From Spirochaetaceae bacterium (GTDB lineage Bacteria; Spirochaetota; Spirochaetia; B11-G9): 7,975 nt of DNA. Positions 1 through 7,355 of this stretch are shown piece after piece (the first letter of the stretch is position 1; each line of letters starts with the position of its first letter). The stretch lies in contig JAUVLL010000142.1 in assembly GCA_030600745.1 (NCBI GenBank), positions 1 through 7,975 on the forward strand, in the 5' to 3' direction. A program made the translations under genes and the position numbers. The notes beneath the pieces are model-generated. The model worked only from the letters and a program-made list of their open reading frames with translations, did no database searches and was not told the DNA's origin.

Positions 1-1348
1 CTTCAATGGTATCAAAAAAGAGGAATACATCCTGAAAAACCGTAGATACCATGTTATTCAGGTCCTCTACAGGAATATCCTTAATATTGACTCCTCCAAT
101 GCAAACCGCTCCGGTCTCCACATCCCAGAACCGGCCTATAAGGTTGGCTATAGTAGTTTTCCCGCCACCGGAAGGGCCGACAAGGGCGGTAACGGTCCCC
201 GGGGCTGCCGAGAAGGAAACATCTTTTAAAACAGTTTGAGTGCCATAGGCAAAGCTGACGTTATTGAATTTTACTGACGAATCATCCGGCTTTTTAACGA
301 TTTCAGGTTCGGGTATCTCCTTACTGTTCAATATACCATCGATTCCCTCAAGCCCCGTTTTTATCTGGATCAGGGAAGATGCCATAAAAAGCAGTTTATA
401 CAGGGGAAGGGATATCCCCATTCCGACAAACAGGAATAAAAATACAGTAGAAACCATGATCCCGTAATCTGCAGATGGAACAGAATGAAACAGGTATATA
501 GCGATGGGCAGAACAAAAACAGCACTGGAACTTATAAGCACCGTAAGGGCTGTAAAAGATGTTGCAGATATCTTTACCCAGTGCAGGGTTAAGTCCCGAT
601 AGGCATAAACATCATCGGAAAAACGCTTAAACGCATTCACGCTCTGGTTGAAAATCTTGACAACCGGCATTCCCCGGACATACTCCACAATAGTGCCGTT
701 CATGGCTGCCAGTTTCTCCTGCCACTGTGTATACAACTTCATTCCCGTGGAGCCGTACATGGACGACTGAGCAGCCATGGCCAGGGGAAGGGGGATTAAC
801 ACACCGATTGCAAGACGCCAGTCAATATAAAAAAGAAATACCAGGGAGATAAGAGGCAGAGCTACAGCCTGAACAATATCTATAATATGATGGGCTACAA
901 ATAACTCAATACGCTCCACATCCTCATGTAGTATTTTCTTAATACTGCCGTTTGTTTTCGAGGTAAAATATCCCATGGGCATACGGGTCAGTTTTCCTGC
1001 AAGTGCGACACGAATCTCATAAAGGATATTGAACGCCGCTACATGAGAAAACATTAGGGCCGCATAGGTAAAAATGCCGTAAATCCCGATCCCGGCAACG
1101 GTAATCCATCCCAGCCTCCATACATAAGCCGTGTTTATTGCCTGAGTATTCGAAATATTGGCAACAAGCTCCTTAACCAGCAGATAAACCGTAACAAAGG
1201 GTGTCATCTGGGCAATTACGGCAACTATACCTAATAATACTGTCAGCACCAGATAAACCGATTTGGTACCGGCAATCTCCAGTAAACGGGTTATTCCGGT
1301 TTTTTGTTTTTTCTTTAACTGTTTTTCATAGACAGATACTTCAGACAT
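1..1348 (-). CDS. ABC half-transporter, fused membrane and ATPase domains, siderophore/iron type (3' end outside window)
   Basis: The reading frame is open from the ATG at 1348 to the window edge (449 codons); the rest lies beyond position 1. The N-terminal ~330 residues hold several hydrophobic helices separated by polar loops, as in type IV (exporter-fold) half-transporters. The ATPase domain follows: A-loop Tyr around residue 368 (FAYG), Walker A GPSGGGKTT at 391-399, and a Q-loop VFQD with Gln near 439. The LSGGQ signature, Walker B and H-loop are cut off, not shown to be absent. An AGGAGGG ribosome site (1353-1359) decides the start. Proteins of this layout usually work as dimers, often with a second half-transporter encoded next door, which would lie at negative coordinates. 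Position behind Feo genes and near a PchR-like regulator suggests a YbtP/Q- or IrtA/B-like role in siderophore uptake. The substrate is inferred; a drug or peptide exporter of the same fold cannot be excluded. Confidence 0.85.
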   Translation of the reverse strand, partial: MSEVSVYEKQLKKKQKTGITRLLEIAGTKSVYLVLTVLLGIVAVIAQMTPFVTVYLLVKELVANISNTQAINTAYVWRLGWITVAGIGIYGIFTYAALMFSHVAAFNILYEIRVALAGKLTRMPMGYFTSKTNGSIKKILHEDVERIELFVAHHIIDIVQAVALPLISLVFLFYIDWRLAIGVLIPLPLAMAAQSSMYGSTGMKLYTQWQEKLAAMNGTIVEYVRGMPVVKIFNQSVNAFKRFSDDVYAYRDLTLHWVKISATSFTALTVLISSSAVFVLPIAIYLFHSVPSADYGIMVSTVFLFLFVGMGISLPLYKLLFMASSLIQIKTGLEGIDGILNSKEIPEPEIVKKPDDSSVKFNNVSFAYGTQTVLKDVSFSAAPGTVTALVGPSGGGKTTIANLIGRFWDVETGAVCIGGVNIKDIPVEDLNNMVSTVFQDVFLFFDTIE

Positions 1349-1458
1349 ATTTCCCTCCTGATGTTATGCATGTACTTTATTTTCTGCGGCTTTCCGGCTA
1401 TTATTGTGTTTGAATATATTTCATTTTCACCAAGCAGATTAATAAGATCCATCAACAT
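1315..1458 (-). CDS. possible small protein of 47 residues between feoB and the ABC gene
   Basis: After the divergent feoB stop there are 15 bases holding AGGGGG (1465-1470), then ATG at 1458 and an open frame of 47 codons ending in TAA at 1315. The predicted peptide starts MLMDLINLLGENEIYSNTII and is basic in its second half; it has no clear membrane segment or Cys motif. It overlaps the first 34 bases of the ABC gene in another frame, and the ABC ribosome site lies inside it, so its translation could couple feoB to the ABC gene. I do not recognise the product. It could be a real small protein, a leader peptide, the remnant of a larger gene, or chance. The well-placed ribosome site and the tight fit in the operon are the only support. 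Confidence 0.35.
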   Translation of the reverse strand: MLMDLINLLGENEIYSNTIIAGKPQKIKYMHNIRREICLKYLSMKNS

Positions 1459-1473
1459 GGAATTCCCCCTTTC

Positions 1474-3189
1474 TTAAAAAATCAGCAGACCGACATTATA
1501 GGCAAGAATTCCTGCTATTAAACTGGACACTGTATAATATGCCGATGCTCCTACAGTCCATTTAAGGGATTTTGTTTCGGAATATATAACTCCAACTGTT
1601 CCAAGACAGGGAATGGAGAAAAAGAAGGCAAAGATAAATGCAAGAGCTGCTGCTGGAGTAATGGCCTGTGTAAGAATCGACCCAAGGGCGGCATGCTCAT
1701 AAATCCCACTCGCAAATATTGCCCCGGTAATAGAACTGGCGCCTTGTCCTATTCCATAAATTATGGCAAGAGAAGCAAGGGCGGCTTCTTTTGATGCCAC
1801 AGCTGCAACCAGAGCAACCATAAGACGCCAGTCGAAACCCATTAGTTTTCCTATGGGGTTTAAAAACTTTCCGGTTGACGCTAAAAAACTGGTTTCTATA
1901 TTACCGTTCGGAAGGTAGGAAAGCAGCCAGACGAAAAAAGAAACTACGGCAATAAGTGTAAAGCCCCGTTTAAGAAAGGCCTTTCCGTGTGTCCAGGTAT
2001 ATTCCCATATAGTTTTGAAGTTTGGTTTATGGTATGGCGGAAGGTCCATAATCAGGCCTGTTTGTTCACCCTTAACCACAAAACGCCGCAGCAGAAAGGA
2101 TGTAAGAAACAGATGAAAAACCATAACTATCAATAGTGCTACAACGATTAGAGGAGCATTTACCCCGAAGAAAAGGATGCCTATGAAACTAACCACGCCC
2201 CACATAGCCATGCAGGGAATAATAGGTCCCATTATCATTGTAATAAGACGCTGCCTCCAGGAATCTATAACCCGGGCTCCCAATACTCCAGCTATATTAC
2301 AGGTAAGGCTCATCATAAAGGGCATGAATGATTTCCCATGCAGGCCCATACGATGCATAGAGCGGTCGAAAACGTAGGCAAGCCGGGGCATGTATCCCAC
2401 ATCCTCTAAAAACCCAATCACAATAAAAACAGCCATTAGAAAGACAAACATTGCCGTTGCCACACCGACTCCAACAATAATACCGTCTGTAAACATTGAA
2501 TTCAGCCAGGCAGGAGCAGATGCAAGTAATGTGTTTGCACCTCCGATAGCCATTGGCATTAACCCCGACATAACCCCCATGGAAAGGGGAAATCCTATAA
2601 TCATGGCACCCATAAGGGCTATGATAATAACTCCCAGAGCAATAAATTTTCCCCATATGGGATGGGTGGCAACCCTGTCGAATTTGCTGCGCATTGCCAG
2701 TGTCTTTTCTCTATCCGGACGTTTTACTGCCGATGTAAGGATTTTTTGAATCCATTTATACCTGGAATCTGCTACAATAAGCGCTCCGCTGCCGTTTTCT
2801 CCGGTTATTCTTTCAACAGTGTTCCACTTAACCTGTCCCAGACTGTCCTTCATTACTTCAATGATTTCTTTATCACCTTCAAGCTGGGAAGCATCGACTA
2901 CAACAACAACGACGTCGGGCTCTTCCTTTATAATAAAATCTCTGGTTATTATCTCTTCAAGTGAATTTGCTGTTAGGCTGTAAGTTCCCGGCAAATCTAC
3001 AATTTTATAAGACCCACCATCATACTTATAAGCGCCTTCCTTTTTTTCCACTGTTTTACCGGGCCAGTTTCCTACATGCTGATTTGCACCTGTAAGCCTG
3101 TTAAAGATCGTGGATTTTCCTGTATTGGGCTGTCCTGCCAAAGCAATCGTGTAGATTTTCTGTTTTGTTTCAAGAACTTGAGTACTCAT
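1474..3189 (-). CDS. feoB: divergent FeoB-family transporter with truncated G domain (571 aa)
   Basis: This is a FeoB-family inner-membrane protein with an N-terminal GTPase-like domain and a membrane core built from two gate repeats. G1 is GQPNTGKST (19-27), the G2 Thr is at 46 (GKTVEKKEG) and G3 is DLPG (65-68). After VVDASQLE (97-104) the sequence jumps to GDKEIIE, which matches the segment near residue 213 of the full-length FeoB in this window. G4 (NxxD), G5 and most of the GDP-dissociation-inhibitor domain are therefore missing, about 115 residues, without a frameshift. The membrane core looks intact: EDVGYMPR (262-269), Cys297 in LTCNIAG, Cys326 in IPCMAMWG and Cys528 in IPCLGT. The canonical GCxVPA and SCxARLP motifs are replaced, so metal choice may differ. 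Start: ATGA overlap with the feoA in front, whose last codons hold AGGAGG. Expected substrate is Fe(II) or another divalent metal; loss of G4 makes normal GTP selectivity doubtful. Confidence 0.88.
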   Translation of the reverse strand: MSTQVLETKQKIYTIALAGQPNTGKSTIFNRLTGANQHVGNWPGKTVEKKEGAYKYDGGSYKIVDLPGTYSLTANSLEEIITRDFIIKEEPDVVVVVVDASQLEGDKEIIEVMKDSLGQVKWNTVERITGENGSGALIVADSRYKWIQKILTSAVKRPDREKTLAMRSKFDRVATHPIWGKFIALGVIIIALMGAMIIGFPLSMGVMSGLMPMAIGGANTLLASAPAWLNSMFTDGIIVGVGVATAMFVFLMAVFIVIGFLEDVGYMPRLAYVFDRSMHRMGLHGKSFMPFMMSLTCNIAGVLGARVIDSWRQRLITMIMGPIIPCMAMWGVVSFIGILFFGVNAPLIVVALLIVMVFHLFLTSFLLRRFVVKGEQTGLIMDLPPYHKPNFKTIWEYTWTHGKAFLKRGFTLIAVVSFFVWLLSYLPNGNIETSFLASTGKFLNPIGKLMGFDWRLMVALVAAVASKEAALASLAIIYGIGQGASSITGAIFASGIYEHAALGSILTQAITPAAALAFIFAFFFSIPCLGTVGVIYSETKSLKWTVGASAYYTVSSLIAGILAYNVGLLIF

Positions 3190-3416
3190 ATTTCTTTCCT
3201 CCTTACCATTATCTTAGAGGCCTCTCCCCGGCCCAGGGCCAGTTGAGTGTCCCGCAAAAACACAATTACAGGCCCCCGCTTCCAGTTCCGTACCATTGTT
3301 ACTTCGATATCCGGGGTAAACCCTGTTGCAGATATCCGGCTTATAAAGCCGTATCCACCTGTAATCTCCTGTACTACACCAACTTCTCCGTTTCCAAGTG
3401 TGCTTAAAGGTGCCAT
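3186..3416 (-). CDS. feoA: FeoA-family SH3-like protein (third feoA in the window)
   Basis: A 76-residue FeoA-like protein. FeoA is a small cytoplasmic SH3-fold protein that helps FeoB, probably by binding its cytosolic domain. The fold marks are visible: the opening PLSTLGNGEVGVVQEI strand, the GGYGFISRISATGFTPD turn and the closing DTQLALGRGEASKIMVRR strand. An in-frame ATG at 3431 exists, but GGAGGG lies about 5 bases before the ATG at 3416, so I use that start. It overlaps the following short feoB by ATGA and supplies its ribosome site, so the two are translationally coupled. It shares the LALGxG-A-KI ending with the feoA at 7345-7608, unlike the feoA at 7107-7355. A promoter and palindrome lie directly in front. 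Confidence 0.88.
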   Translation of the reverse strand: MAPLSTLGNGEVGVVQEITGGYGFISRISATGFTPDIEVTMVRNWKRGPVIVFLRDTQLALGRGEASKIMVRRKEI

Positions 3417-3433
3417 ATTTCCCTCCCACATAT

Positions 3434-3449
3434 GTTAGTTGAATCTAAC
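3434..3449. promoter_or_regulatory. palindromic operator GTTAG-N6-CTAAC before the second feo operon
   Basis: The plus strand reads GTTAGTTGAATCTAAC, a perfect 5-base inverted repeat around 6 bases. It sits 8 bases downstream of the -10 box (TTAG core), over the expected transcription start, where a bound repressor would block initiation. The same TTAG-N6-CTAA layout occurs before the first feo operon at 7629-7642. Binding by a metal-dependent DtxR/MntR-type or Fur-type repressor is inferred. Confidence 0.6.
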
Positions 3450-3456
3450 TTTGTAA

Positions 3457-3485
3457 ATATTAGCTTCTTCTACAGGTACTCACAA
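3457..3485 (-). promoter_or_regulatory. sigma70-type promoter for feoA-feoB(short)-ABC operon
   Basis: On the minus strand a -35 hexamer TTGTGA (3480-3485) and a -10 hexamer TAATAT (3457-3462) are separated by exactly 17 bases. The predicted start of transcription, near 3450, leaves a leader of about 35 bases before the feoA ATG. No terminator with a GC-rich stem and T-run was seen between the araC-type gene and this promoter, so read-through from the first operon is also possible. Confidence 0.6.
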
Positions 3486-3543
3486 GAGCAGTTTGGATAT
3501 TAATAGGCCATTTGGAAATTTACTTTTTAGTGAGATTAAGTAA

Positions 3544-3555
3544 GTTAGATGTAAC
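3544..3555. promoter_or_regulatory. possible upstream binding site GTTA-N4-TAAC
   Basis: GTTAGATGTAAC is a short perfect inverted repeat about 60 bases upstream of the -35 box of the second feo operon. It contains the TTAGAT half seen in the operator at 7629-7642. Its place upstream of the promoter suits an activator such as the neighbouring AraC-family protein, or an auxiliary repressor site. In AT-rich DNA a 12-base palindrome can arise by chance. Confidence 0.25.
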
Positions 3556-3576
3556 GATTTGACAGGATAGAATTGA

Positions 3577-4563
3577 TCAATGCCTGTTAATTGTTCTGTA
3601 TGTAAAAGGAGAATAATTGTAATATTCCTTAAACACTCTGGCAAATTTGCCTGCATCGGCATATCCCACAGCCTGAACAATTTCGTAGATGGGAAGCTCT
3701 GTTTCTATAAGCATTGTTTCTGCATTTCTTAATCTTAAGGCTTTTTTATAGGAATAGATTGAATTGCCGTACCTTTCTTTAAAAATTGTTTTTAAATAGG
3801 AAGAGTTTATTCCTTCATCTGTAGAAAGGTCTTCTACTGTAAAATTTTTGTAATAGTTTTCATCTATAATTTTTTTTATTCTGGAAACCTTATCCAGATG
3901 CGCCCGGGAATAAAACCTTTTCTCTTTTTTTCTGTTTTCAAGGAAAAGATTGATCTCCAGCATAAAGAGTTCCATAGCCCTGAGTCTAAGGGAAACAGGA
4001 TTTCCTTTTACTGCAAAGTTTTGAACCTCATCCAGCAAATTTGTGCTCCGCAGATCCCTTTTTGTAATCAAATACTCCTTTCTTTCATTTATCTTTTGAT
4101 AATACTCATCCAGTCTTGTTCCCGAATCTCCCCAATCATGCTTAAGGATCGTTTTGAACTCATCCGGATAACAAAAAAGACCAATAGAGGAGCACCGCCC
4201 ATTCTTGAACTCTACCTCAGTAAATGTCTCCATTCCTGCATAGCATCCGCAGTCCCCATTTTCAACAATTCCTATTCTGCCCTTTGTTCCCTTAAAACGA
4301 TATTCTCCGGAAAGACAATACTCCATCTTAATAAAAGGGCGGGAAATTTGAGCATTTACAGGGTTGTAAAAGGTAGCATTATTCAGAGAAAAATTATTCA
4401 TTGCCAAATAAAATCCGGGGAAAAGAGTGTAGATTGATACAGATCCCTCCCCGAACTCATTGCGTACCTGATACCGGGTATAATCCTTTAAAACTTCTTT
4501 TCTTTCAAAAAGAATATCCAGAAAAGGGAAATCTTTTTTATAAAATAATTGATAAGATGGCAT
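3577..4563 (-). CDS. AraC-family transcriptional regulator, PchR/YbtA-like
   Basis: A 328-residue cytoplasmic regulator. The C-terminal ~100 residues form an AraC/XylS DNA-binding domain with two helix-turn-helix units: TVEDLSTDEGINSSYLKTIF at about 242-261, and a second from 291 (PIYEIVQAVGY) through FARVFKEYY to the typical SPFTYR end near 319-323. The N-terminal ~220 residues resemble the ligand-binding half of PchR-type proteins, with LFPGFYLAMNNFSL and the MEYCLSGEYRF strand; known relatives sense ferric siderophores and activate uptake genes. The ligand here is inferred. The gene begins 5 bases after the feoC stop with only a weak ribosome site, so it is probably translated by coupling within the feo operon. 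Likely targets are the second feo operon and the ABC genes beyond it. It is more AT-rich than its neighbours. Confidence 0.85.
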   Translation of the reverse strand: MPSYQLFYKKDFPFLDILFERKEVLKDYTRYQVRNEFGEGSVSIYTLFPGFYLAMNNFSLNNATFYNPVNAQISRPFIKMEYCLSGEYRFKGTKGRIGIVENGDCGCYAGMETFTEVEFKNGRCSSIGLFCYPDEFKTILKHDWGDSGTRLDEYYQKINERKEYLITKRDLRSTNLLDEVQNFAVKGNPVSLRLRAMELFMLEINLFLENRKKEKRFYSRAHLDKVSRIKKIIDENYYKNFTVEDLSTDEGINSSYLKTIFKERYGNSIYSYKKALRLRNAETMLIETELPIYEIVQAVGYADAGKFARVFKEYYNYSPFTYRTINRH

Positions 4564-4568
4564 TTATC

Positions 4569-4808
4569 TTAAATCCATCGATATTTCTTTTCTGAAGGAG
4601 TGTTGCAGGAAGATACAACAGAACAACCACTGCATCCCCCGGAAGCACAGAAGGGAAGCTCATTAACTATCTTTATCCTCTCTCTGGCTTCCCAGTCAGC
4701 AAGAATATATTTTAGATCATTCTCAACTTCTCCGGTCTCTAAAGACAGGTCATGAAGAGAGACCTCACGGTCTCTCTTAAAAATATCTCTTATTTTCTTA
4801 ATGTTCAA
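4569..4808 (-). CDS. feoC: FeoC-like winged-helix protein with Cys cluster
   Basis: A 79-residue protein with the FeoC plan: an N-terminal winged-helix part (about 1-50, containing VSLHDLSLETGEVENDLKYI), then four cysteines at 54, 59, 62 and 68 (C-x4-C-x2-C-x5-C, around FCASGGCSGCSVVSSC). In known FeoC proteins such cysteines bind an oxygen-sensitive Fe-S cluster, and FeoC affects FeoB stability or activity; DNA binding has also been proposed. The start is TTG at 4808, giving an 11-base overlap with the end of the full-length feoB. This is the only in-frame start that keeps the whole winged helix, and it implies translational coupling. The gene directly following is the AraC-type regulator. 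Confidence 0.85.
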   Translation of the reverse strand: MNIKKIRDIFKRDREVSLHDLSLETGEVENDLKYILADWEARERIKIVNELPFCASGGCSGCSVVSSCNTPSEKKYRWI

Positions 4809-7107
4809 ATTCTTCTGCCTTTGTGCTTCTTGCGAAAACTACAATAGACCCAACAAGAATCAGACCCATCAGTACTGCCGTAACAATCATTTTAATATCG
4901 TATCCAGATGCAATCTGATAAAACAAGGTAGCAACTATCCATGCCAGAACAGTGCTGTATACAACCTGGAAAACAGTATAGAGAAGTCCAATTTCCTTGT
5001 ACATTGCGGCCACTGCAACCAGACATGGTACGTACAACAGAATAAAAAGTAAATACGCAAATGCAGCAACAGGTCCGCCTTCAAATCTGGATCTCATTTC
5101 ACCGAAGATAGATGCTTCTATTTCCATATCTTCTGCTACAACGTCACTGTCAGATACATCTCCTATCTTAGTCCCAAGAGGATCAGACAGTGAACCGGGA
5201 TCGAATGCCCCGATAATATTTCCAGGTATGGAAGCAAAGGCTTCTCCAAGAGAACCCCATAAGTTATAGGCTTCCTCCTCCTCCTCTGTTCCATCATCAG
5301 CGGCTGTCATGTAAAGGGAATTTAAGGTTCCGACGACAACCTCTTTGGCAAAAAGCCCTGTGAACAAACCTACAGAAGCAGGCCAATTTTCTTCTGTTAC
5401 TCCAAATGGTGTGAAGATTGGAGTAATGGCCTTTCCGGCTACTGCCAGAACCGATTTTTCAGAGTCTTCATTACCGAAAGTTCCGTCTGTTCCAAGGGAA
5501 TTGAAAAATCCGAGGACTGCTATAATTATCATAAGGAATTTTCCTGCTTTTACAATAAAAAACTTTAAACGTAGCCATGTATGGAGAAAAATATGGTGAA
5601 GTCTTGGAACATGATAAAGGGGAAGTTCCATAAGTAATGGCGATGATTCACCTCTAAAAAGTGTTTTCTTTAGCAGAAGACCGGTGAATATAGCAAGAAC
5701 GATTCCCGTCATATACAGGGCAAATACAATAGTCTGTCCGTTTTTTGGAAAAAAAGCTGCGGCAAACAGTGCATAGACCGGAAGTCTTGCTCCGCATGAC
5801 ATAAATGGAGACATAAAAACGGTTAAATAGCGGTCTCTTTTATTGGCAAGGGTTCTTGTGGCCATAATAGCAGGTACTGTACATCCAAATCCTACGAGCA
5901 TAGGGATAAATGCTTTTCCTGGTAATCCTATTACTCTCATAAATCTGTCCATTACAAATGCAGCACGGGCCATGTAACCGGAATCTTCCAGAAGAGCCAG
6001 CATAAAAAACATCATAAACATTATTGGAACAAATGTCGCAAGGGTTTGAATTCCACCCCCAATTCCTGTGGAGATTATCGCCGTAATCCAGCCAGGACTG
6101 CCGATTTTATCTAATAATACTGCCGACCCATCTACGAATATTGCCCCGAAGGAGATATCGAAGAAATCGATAAGGGCCCCTCCGAGATTTATAGTAACCC
6201 AGAATACCAGATACATTGCAGCAAGAAAAATCGGAATACCAAGAAACCTGTTTAAAACAATCTTATCAATTTTATCTGTGGCTGTTTTTTTTGGAGTTCC
6301 TTTTTTTACAGCCGATACGATAACACCGTGTATAAATCCATACCTGGCATCTGCAATAAGAATATCTGTTTCATCGCCCACTTTCTTTTCAATGGAGTCT
6401 CTGTAACCATTTATTTTAGCGATATTAATATTTTTTTCACTGTTAAGTTTTTCCAGCAGATCTGTGCTGCCTTCCAGTAGTTTTACTGCCAGCCATCGTG
6501 GGTTTATCTGTAATCTTTCAGCTTCATCTTTTATTTCAGGAATCATTTCCGAAATTGTATCTTCAATCTCGTTTTCATAGTTGATTTTCACTGAAGGGTT
6601 TTCTCTTTCCTTTACTGCTGCATCTATAGATTCTTTTACCTTCTGAATGTCACCTTTGTTTATTGCAGTAATATACTCTGTTGGAATATTCAGGTGAGAT
6701 GAAATTTTTTCTGTATTAATAGAAATTTCTCTTGTTTCCGCTACATCTTTCATATTAAGAACCAGCATCATAGGAATATTCATTTCCAGAAAATGTGTTG
6801 TTAAATACAGGTTTCTTTCAAGATTAACCGCATCGACAATATTTACTATTAAATCAGCTTCTCCGGATAGGATATAGTCTCTGGCGACTTTTTCATCTTC
6901 TGAATGAGCTGACAATGAGTAGATTCCAGGGAGGTCTACTACATTATAGATGTTTCCGTTAGAAGTATACTTACCTTCCTTTTTTTCTACTGTTACCCCG
7001 GGCCAGTTTCCAATTTTCTGTGTATTCCCTGTTAAATCGTTAAAAAGGGTGGTCTTCCCACAGTTGGGATTTCCAGCGATTGCAATTGTAATGCTTTTTT
7101 TATCCAT
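4798..7107 (-). CDS. feoB: ferrous iron transporter FeoB, full length (769 aa)
   Basis: FeoB imports Fe(II) through the inner membrane. All parts are present. The G domain has G1 GNPNCGKTT (12-20), G2 Thr39 in GVTVEKKEG, G3 DLPG (58-61) and G4 NMKD (118-121); the expected G5 position reads YITAIN near 145-150, weaker than the usual TSA. The GDI domain spans roughly 165-270. The membrane core runs from about 288, with gate 1 EDSGYMARAAFVMDR (374-388), GCTVPA (Cys409), SPFMSCGARLP (Cys438), gate 2 LFAKEVVVGTLNSLY, and Cys695 in YVPCLVAV. An acidic stretch with five Glu precedes a periplasmic or loop segment near 615-690. Length and domain order match the enterobacterial-type FeoB. The start ATG shares one base with the feoA stop (TAATG), with AGGAGG just before it. 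FeoC overlaps its 3' end. Confidence 0.95.
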   Translation of the reverse strand: MDKKSITIAIAGNPNCGKTTLFNDLTGNTQKIGNWPGVTVEKKEGKYTSNGNIYNVVDLPGIYSLSAHSEDEKVARDYILSGEADLIVNIVDAVNLERNLYLTTHFLEMNIPMMLVLNMKDVAETREISINTEKISSHLNIPTEYITAINKGDIQKVKESIDAAVKERENPSVKINYENEIEDTISEMIPEIKDEAERLQINPRWLAVKLLEGSTDLLEKLNSEKNINIAKINGYRDSIEKKVGDETDILIADARYGFIHGVIVSAVKKGTPKKTATDKIDKIVLNRFLGIPIFLAAMYLVFWVTINLGGALIDFFDISFGAIFVDGSAVLLDKIGSPGWITAIISTGIGGGIQTLATFVPIMFMMFFMLALLEDSGYMARAAFVMDRFMRVIGLPGKAFIPMLVGFGCTVPAIMATRTLANKRDRYLTVFMSPFMSCGARLPVYALFAAAFFPKNGQTIVFALYMTGIVLAIFTGLLLKKTLFRGESSPLLMELPLYHVPRLHHIFLHTWLRLKFFIVKAGKFLMIIIAVLGFFNSLGTDGTFGNEDSEKSVLAVAGKAITPIFTPFGVTEENWPASVGLFTGLFAKEVVVGTLNSLYMTAADDGTEEEEEAYNLWGSLGEAFASIPGNIIGAFDPGSLSDPLGTKIGDVSDSDVVAEDMEIEASIFGEMRSRFEGGPVAAFAYLLFILLYVPCLVAVAAMYKEIGLLYTVFQVVYSTVLAWIVATLFYQIASGYDIKMIVTAVLMGLILVGSIVVFARSTKAEEFEH

Positions 7108-7355
7108 TATGACCTCCTTACATATATAAGCTGAGCTTCTTCTTTTCTTAAAGATAGGCTTGTCCCTTTTACTTCTATGTCAATTGGATCTCCAAGGGGT
7201 GCAAATCTTAAAATTTTAATTTCAGCCCCTCTTGTAATTCCCATTGCCAGTAGTTTACCGGTCATCTCCTTACTATTTTTCTGGAATCCTGTTACCTCTG
7301 CCTGATCGTTTGCTTTCAGATCTCCAAGGGTTAGAGCATTATTACTATCTTCCAT
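7107..7355 (-). CDS. feoA: FeoA-family SH3-like protein, directly upstream of full-length feoB
   Basis: An 82-residue FeoA. The pattern is canonical: ALTLGDLKANDQAEVTGF at the front, then MTGKLLAMGITRGAEIKILR, PLGDPIDIEVKGTSLSLRKE and a final AQLIYVRRS. I place the start at the ATG at 7355 because AAGGAGG lies about 6 bases before it; a frame extension to 7382 would add nine residues without a ribosome site. It overlaps the preceding feoA by 11 bases and the following feoB by one base, so the three are coupled. Its L-x-L-R-K-x-E-A ending is the type usually coupled to the classic FeoB, so it is the probable partner of the 769-residue protein. Confidence 0.92.
   Translation of the reverse strand: MEDSNNALTLGDLKANDQAEVTGFQKNSKEMTGKLLAMGITRGAEIKILRFAPLGDPIDIEVKGTSLSLRKEEAQLIYVRRS

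Noticed and set aside
2297..2656. 119-codon frame on the minus strand inside the short feoB
   Set aside because: It lies wholly within the feoB membrane core in another frame and its sequence is an out-of-frame read of hydrophobic codons, with no ribosome site.
3486..3576. Terminator after the AraC-type gene
   Set aside because: Only an A/T-only stem (TTACTT with AAGTAA) was seen, with no GC-rich stem and T-run, so I do not call a terminator.
3898..4437. 179-codon plus-strand frame opposite the AraC-type gene
   Set aside because: It is antisense to a clearly recognisable AraC protein and lacks a ribosome site or a recognisable domain.
5271..5287. TCC triplet run
   Set aside because: It simply encodes the five-Glu stretch of the full-length FeoB; such acidic loops vary in this family. 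Too short to be a notable repeat.
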